In this document: in pieces, positions 59,945 through 64,000 of the stretch
Layout: every line of letters begins with the position of its first letter
Position numbering within the stretch: the first letter of the stretch is position 1
NCBI RefSeq assembly: GCF_029319185.1
Contig: NZ_CP119754.1
Location: forward strand, 4,340,001-4,404,000
Origin: Superficieibacter sp. HKU1
Lineage (GTDB): Bacteria; Pseudomonadota; Gammaproteobacteria; Enterobacterales; Enterobacteriaceae
Direction: 5' to 3'
DNA length: 64,000 nt
The notes under the pieces: generated by a model
The model's database searches: none
The model's input: the letters and a program-made list of their open reading frames with translations, nothing else
What the model was told of the DNA's origin: nothing
Position numbers and translations under genes: made by a program

Positions 59945-60903
59945 AAGGCGACGTGGACGGCAAAAAGCCGTTTAACTTCGCGCTGTTCTGGGACAAGTAC
60001 GGCACCTTTTTCATCCTCGCGATTATCGTGGCGATTTTCGGCACGCTGTCGTCGGAATACTTCCTGACCGCAAATAACATTACGCAAATTTTCGTGCAAA
60101 GCTCGGTGACGGTGCTGATTGGCATGGGCGAGTTTTTCGCCATTCTGGTCGCCGGTATCGACCTCTCGGTTGGCGCGATTCTGGCGCTTTCCGGCATGGT
60201 GACGGCCAAACTGATGCTCGCTGGCGTTGATCCCTTCCTCGCGGCGCTGATTGGCGGCGTGCTGGTCGGTGGCGCGCTGGGGGCGATTAACGGTTGTCTG
60301 GTGAACTGGACCGGCCTGCACCCGTTTATTATCACCCTCGGCACGAACGCCATTTTCCGCGGCGTGACGCTGGTGATCTCCGATGCCAACTCGGTTTATG
60401 GCTTCTCGTTTGATTTCGTTAACTTCTTTGCCGCAAGCGTAGTGGGGATACCGGTGCCGGTGATTTTCTCGCTGATTATCGCGCTCATTTTATGGTTCCT
60501 CACCACGCGTATGCGGCTGGGACGCAATATTTACGCTCTCGGCGGCAATAAAAACTCAGCGTTCTACTCCGGTATTGATGTGAAGTTTCACATTCTGGTG
60601 GTGTTTATTATCTCCGGTATCTGCGCGGGTCTCGCGGGCGTGGTCTCCACCGCGCGACTGGGCGCCGCAGAGCCGCTGGCCGGGATGGGTTTTGAAACTT
60701 ACGCCATCGCCAGCGCCATTATTGGCGGCACCAGCTTCTTTGGCGGTAAGGGCCGTATCTTCTCGGTGGTCATTGGTGGGCTGATCATTGGCACCATCAA
60801 TAACGGGCTGAATATTCTACAAGTACAAACGTATTACCAGTTGGTCGTGATGGGCGGGCTGATCATTGCCGCCGTGGCGCTTGACAGACTGATTAGCAAA
60901 TAA
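59923..60903 (+). CDS. alsC: D-allose ABC transporter permease AlsC
   Basis: Inner-membrane permease of the ribose/xylose-type family. 326 residues and about nine hydrophobic helices. FAILVAGIDLSVGAILALSG and GINNGLN-like TINNGLNILQV segments match AlsC. It starts inside the end of alsA (AGGAG within alsA), indicating translational coupling. Confidence 0.96.
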   Translation: MGITTRVKGDVDGKKPFNFALFWDKYGTFFILAIIVAIFGTLSSEYFLTANNITQIFVQSSVTVLIGMGEFFAILVAGIDLSVGAILALSGMVTAKLMLAGVDPFLAALIGGVLVGGALGAINGCLVNWTGLHPFIITLGTNAIFRGVTLVISDANSVYGFSFDFVNFFAASVVGIPVPVIFSLIIALILWFLTTRMRLGRNIYALGGNKNSAFYSGIDVKFHILVVFIISGICAGLAGVVSTARLGAAEPLAGMGFETYAIASAIIGGTSFFGGKGRIFSVVIGGLIIGTINNGLNILQVQTYYQLVVMGGLIIAAVALDRLISK

Positions 60904-60927
60904 ACGCGTCGTATCCAGGAGTTAATG

Positions 60928-61623
60928 ATGAAAATTTCCCCCTCTTTAATGTGTATGGATCTGCTGAAGTTTCAGGAGCAGATTGAATTTATCGACCAGC
61001 ACGCAGACTACTTCCATATCGATATTATGGATGGTCACTTCGTCCCCAACCTGACGCTGTCGCCGTTTTTCGTCAGCCAGGTGAAAAAGCTCGCCAGCAA
61101 ACCGCTGGATTGTCACCTGATGGTGACCCGTCCGCAGGATTATATCGGCCAGCTGGCGCGTGCCGGCGCGGATTTTATTACCCTGCATCCGGAGACCATC
61201 AATGGTCAGGCTTTCCGTTTGATCGAGGAGATCCGCCGCCACAATATGAAAGTTGGCCTGATCCTCAACCCGGAAACGCCGGTAGAAGCCATGAAGTATT
61301 ACATCCATAAGGCCGACAAGATCACCGTGATGACGGTCGATCCCGGTTTTGCCGGTCAGCCGTTTATCCCGGAAATGCTGGCGAAAATCAGCGAGCTGAA
61401 AGCCTGGCGCGAGCGTGAAGGTCTGCATTATGAGATTGAAGTCGACGGCTCCTGTAACCAGGGCACATATCAGCAGCTAATGGCGGCAGGTGCCGATGTC
61501 TTTATTGTCGGTACGTCAGGGCTGTTTAATCACGCTGAGCAAATTAATGATGCCTGGGCAGTAATGGCCGAACATATTCTGGCGGCGAAAAACGAGGTTC
61601 TCCCTCATGCGAGAAGAGCATAA
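60928..61623 (+). CDS. alsE: D-allulose-6-phosphate 3-epimerase AlsE
   Basis: Cytoplasmic epimerase converting D-allulose 6-phosphate to D-fructose 6-phosphate. 231 residues, ribulose-phosphate 3-epimerase family TIM barrel. HIDIMDGHFVPN and DCHLMVTRPQDY carry metal-ligand His and Asp residues; VDPGFAGQPF and EVDGSC follow. Tandem ATGs at 60925 and 60928; AGGAG spacing and the E. coli length favour the second. Overlaps alsK by 17 bp. Confidence 0.96.
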   Translation: MKISPSLMCMDLLKFQEQIEFIDQHADYFHIDIMDGHFVPNLTLSPFFVSQVKKLASKPLDCHLMVTRPQDYIGQLARAGADFITLHPETINGQAFRLIEEIRRHNMKVGLILNPETPVEAMKYYIHKADKITVMTVDPGFAGQPFIPEMLAKISELKAWREREGLHYEIEVDGSCNQGTYQQLMAAGADVFIVGTSGLFNHAEQINDAWAVMAEHILAAKNEVLPHARRA

Positions 61624-62536
61624 CGTTGTCGCAGGCGTCGACATGGGAGCAACCCATATCCGGTTTTGCCTGCAAAATGAGGATGGTACGGTACTGCACT
61701 GCGAGAAACGCCGCACGGCGGAAGTGATTGCCGCTGGCGTTCAGGCAGGGATCGTCTCGCTGATTCAGGCGCAGCTACAGACCTTTTCTGCTCGCTGTCA
61801 TGGCCTGGTGATGGGGTTTCCTGCGCTGGTCGGTAAAGACGAGCGCACGATTATCTCCACGCCCAATCTGCCGCTGAAGATGGACGAGCTGCATCTTCTT
61901 GCCGATCGGCTGGAGCAGGATCTGGGCAATCCGGTGACGTTTGCCCGCGATGTGAATCTTCAGTTGTCATTCGACGTGCAGGAGAATGACCTCCGGGATC
62001 GGCAGGTACTGGCCGCTTATTTAGGGACCGGGATGGGATTTGCCATCTGGCTGAATGGCGCGCCCTGGACCGGGGCGCACGGCGTTGCGGGGGAACTGGG
62101 ACATATTCCACAGGGTGATATGTCCCTGCGCTGCGGCTGTGGTAATCCGGGCTGTCTGGAAACGGTCTGCTCCGGGGTAGCGCTTCAGCGCTGGTATGCG
62201 CAGCAACCGCGTGGCTACGAACTCGGCGAGTTGTTTTTCCACGCCGCTGAAGAGCCGTTTGTTCAGCACTTCCTTCAGCATGCCGCCCGCGCTATTGCCA
62301 CCAGCATCAACCTGTTCGATCCGGATGCGGTGATCCTCGGCGGCGGCGTCATGGATATGTCTGCTTTTCCGCGTGAAACGCTGATCGCGCTAATTAGCAC
62401 CCATCTTCGTCGACCGCTACCCTACCAGGCGGTACGCTTCATTACGGCTTCATCTTCCTCCTTCAATGGCGCGCAGGGAGCCGCAACGCTGGCCCGTAGT
62501 CGCTATTTAGCACAACCCGCCGCTGCGTTCGGGTAA
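61607..62536 (+). CDS. alsK: D-allose kinase AlsK
   Basis: ROK-family sugar kinase that phosphorylates D-allose on entry. 309 residues. N-terminal ATP-binding GVDMGATHIRF (about 10-20), ROK signature region LGTGMGFAIWLNGAPWTGAHGVAGELGHI (key AHGVAGELGH), and the zinc motif CGCGNPGCLE. Last gene of alsRBACEK, starting inside alsE. The C-terminal 15 residues differ from E. coli. Confidence 0.95.
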   Translation: MREEHNVVAGVDMGATHIRFCLQNEDGTVLHCEKRRTAEVIAAGVQAGIVSLIQAQLQTFSARCHGLVMGFPALVGKDERTIISTPNLPLKMDELHLLADRLEQDLGNPVTFARDVNLQLSFDVQENDLRDRQVLAAYLGTGMGFAIWLNGAPWTGAHGVAGELGHIPQGDMSLRCGCGNPGCLETVCSGVALQRWYAQQPRGYELGELFFHAAEEPFVQHFLQHAARAIATSINLFDPDAVILGGGVMDMSAFPRETLIALISTHLRRPLPYQAVRFITASSSSFNGAQGAATLARSRYLAQPAAAFG

Positions 62537-62634
62537 CGGGCTGACACCTTCTCCGGCGCATATTTATAGCAGGCTGGCGTAGTGTCAGTCTGCGCAGCGA
62601 TTTTGGTATATCTCCCGTCACACAGTCAGCTTTT

Positions 62635-62656
62635 CGACACGTCAAATATGACGACA
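62635..62656 (+). promoter_or_regulatory. Candidate FhlA upstream activating site
   Basis: The complement of 62635-62656 carries two TGTCG elements separated by an AT-rich spacer with internal symmetry (CGTCA-AATA-TGACG). It lies about 70-90 bp upstream of the sigma-54 promoter, the location of FhlA sites at fdhF in E. coli. Confidence 0.5.
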
Positions 62657-62724
62657 TCCTGTTTTTCGTCAGCATTTTGAACAAATTCCAGGCGTAATAT
62701 CGGTGAATACCCCCAGTAAAAATA

Positions 62725-62740
62725 TGGCATAAAAGATGCA
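62725..62740 (+). promoter_or_regulatory. Sigma-54 promoter of fdhF
   Basis: TGGCAT-AAAAGA-TGCA: the GG and GC dinucleotides of the -24/-12 elements have the required spacing. It lies 53 bp before the fdhF ATG. fdhF is sigma-54/FhlA dependent in E. coli. Confidence 0.85.
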
Positions 62741-62792
62741 TAATGGGGGTGACAAGCGCGTTAGCGCGATTTGATTAACTGGAGCAAGACCG

Positions 62793-64000
62793 ATGAAAAA
62801 AGTCGTCACGGTTTGCCCGTATTGTGCATCAGGTTGCAAAATCAATCTGGTGGTCGATAACGGCAAAATCGTCCGGGCAGAGGCGGCACAGGGGAAAACC
62901 AACCAAGGAACTCTGTGTCTGAAAGGCTACTATGGATGGGATTTTATTAACGATACCCAGATCCTGACCCCGCGCCTGAAAACCCCTATGATCCGTCGCC
63001 AGCGTGGCGGCAAGCTGGAATCCGTCTCCTGGGATGAAGCGCTGAATTACGTGGCTGACCGTCTGAGCGCCATCAAGGCGAAATACGGCCCGGATGCCAT
63101 TCAGACCACCGGCTCCTCACGCGGAACAGGTAATGAAACCAACTATGTAATGCAAAAATTTGCGCGCGCGGCGATTGGTACTAACAACGTCGACTGCTGC
63201 GCTCGCGTCTGACACGGCCCATCGGTTGCAGGTCTGCACCAGTCGGTCGGTAACGGCGCAATGAGTAATGCCATCAATGAAATTGATAATACGGACTTAG
63301 TGTTCGTCTTTGGGTACAACCCGGCAGACTCCCACCCCATCGTGGCGAATCATGTGATTAACGCCAAACGCAATGGGGCAAAAATTATCGTCTGCGATCC
63401 GCGCAAAATTGAAACCGCGCGCATTGCTGACATGCATCTCGCATTGAAAAACGGCTCCAATATCGCTCTGTTGAATGCGATTGGTCATGTCATTATTGAA
63501 GAGAACCTGTACGACCAGGCGTTTGTCACCCATCGTACCGAAGGTTTTGCAGAGTACCGCAAGATTGTTGAAGGCTATACGCCGGAGTCCGTTGAGGACA
63601 TCACCGGCATCAGCGCTGATGACATTCGCAAATGCGCTCGTCTGTACGCCGGCGCGAAATCCGCCGCTATCCTTTGGGGTATGGGCGTGACCCAGTTCTA
63701 TCAGGGCGTGGAAACCGTGCGTTCGCTGACCAGTCTCGCGATGCTGACCGGTAACCTCGGCAAGCCAAGCGCGGGGGTCAACCCGGTTCGCGGCCAGAAC
63801 AACGTGCAGGGCGCATGTGATATGGGCGCGCTGCCGGATACCTATCCGGGCTATCAGTACGTGAAGTTCCCGGAAAACCGCGAGAAATTCGCCAAAGCCT
63901 GGGGCGTGGAAAGCCTGCCGGCACATACCGGCTATCGCATCAGCGAACTGCCTCACCGTGCAGCGCATGGTGAAGTGCGCGCCGCGTACATCATGGGTGA
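62793..64000 (+). CDS. fdhF: Formate dehydrogenase H (selenocysteine), 3' end outside window
   Basis: Molybdenum-selenium enzyme oxidising formate to CO2 in the formate hydrogenlyase complex. The 5' 402 codons are visible. The N-terminal [4Fe-4S] motif is CPYCASGC...GTLCLKG. Codon 140 is TGA (63210-63212), the known selenocysteine position, and reading continues in frame with HGPSVAGLHQSVGNGAMSN, so this is not a frameshift. The molybdopterin-binding segments FGYNPADSHP and TGNLGKPSAGVNPVRGQNNVQG follow. AACTGGAGCAAG precedes the ATG; sigma-54 promoter upstream. Confidence 0.97.
63210..63249 (+). promoter_or_regulatory. SECIS element for selenocysteine insertion
   Basis: Directly after the in-frame TGA, the RNA can fold into the fdhF hairpin whose apical part GGTTGCAGGTCTGCACC carries the GGUCU loop read by SelB. 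Sequence nearly identical to the E. coli element. Confidence 0.92.

Noticed and set aside
63210..63212. In-frame TGA in fdhF taken as a nonsense mutation
   Set aside because: It is codon 140, the known selenocysteine position, followed by the SECIS hairpin and continued homology.

Overview
The window is chromosomal DNA from a member of the Enterobacteriaceae close to Escherichia, Salmonella and Citrobacter. Core genes (yjeM, epmA, frdABCD, blc, gdx, ecnB, efp, epmB, groESL, aspA, dcuA, dsbD, proP, crfC, the allose operon, fdhF) follow the E. coli order read in reverse. A Citrobacter-like host fits best: there is no ampC between frdD and blc, the carbon-phosphorus lyase operon is gone apart from a phnH remnant, and a complete als operon is present. 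Genus assignment is inference.

Layout. 1-21.2 kb is conserved core: transporters, EF-P and its modification enzymes EpmA and EpmB, anaerobic fumarate respiration (frd, aspA, dcuA), chaperonins, and disulfide reductase genes up to a tRNA-Phe (pheU position). 21.3-48.9 kb is accessory and replaces what E. coli carries between pheU and proP (cad, dcuB-fumB, mel, adi, bas). It holds an idn-like sugar-acid cluster with a tandem palindromic operator, a PRISE-type reductase with a LysR regulator, a PhoC-type acid phosphatase, a MurF-like ligase divergent from a protein of unknown function, a complete Lap-type c-di-GMP-controlled adhesin system, and a type VI secretion Hcp-nuclease effector followed by two displaced nuclease-immunity cassettes. 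49-64 kb returns to core: proP, yjcZ-crfC, phnA, phnH remnant, rpiB-alsRBACEK, and the 5' part of selenocysteine-containing fdhF.

Two systems deserve attention. (1) The Lap locus: LapG protease, LapD c-di-GMP receptor, a 113-residue companion, a 1736-residue adhesin, and its own TolC, ABC transporter and membrane fusion protein. The adhesin has a normal LapA-type retention module with a PAAG cleavage site, but the usual Ig-like repeats are replaced by 1038 residues in which Asp alternates strictly with Ala, Ser or rarely Thr. (2) An Hcp protein fused to an S-type pyocin module and an HNH DNase, with an Im9-like immunity gene. It is followed by two more [DNase domain-immunity gene-spacer] units at an almost exact 817-818 bp period. 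All three nuclease domains share their first ~25 and last residues but differ in the middle, where colicin DNases contact their immunity proteins.

Regulatory elements read directly from the sequence include a guanidine-II riboswitch before gdx, sigma-32 and sigma-54 promoters, a sigma-S-type -10 element, an FNR-type site at frdA, CRP-like sites, an inverted-repeat operator candidate at alsR, and the fdhF SECIS.
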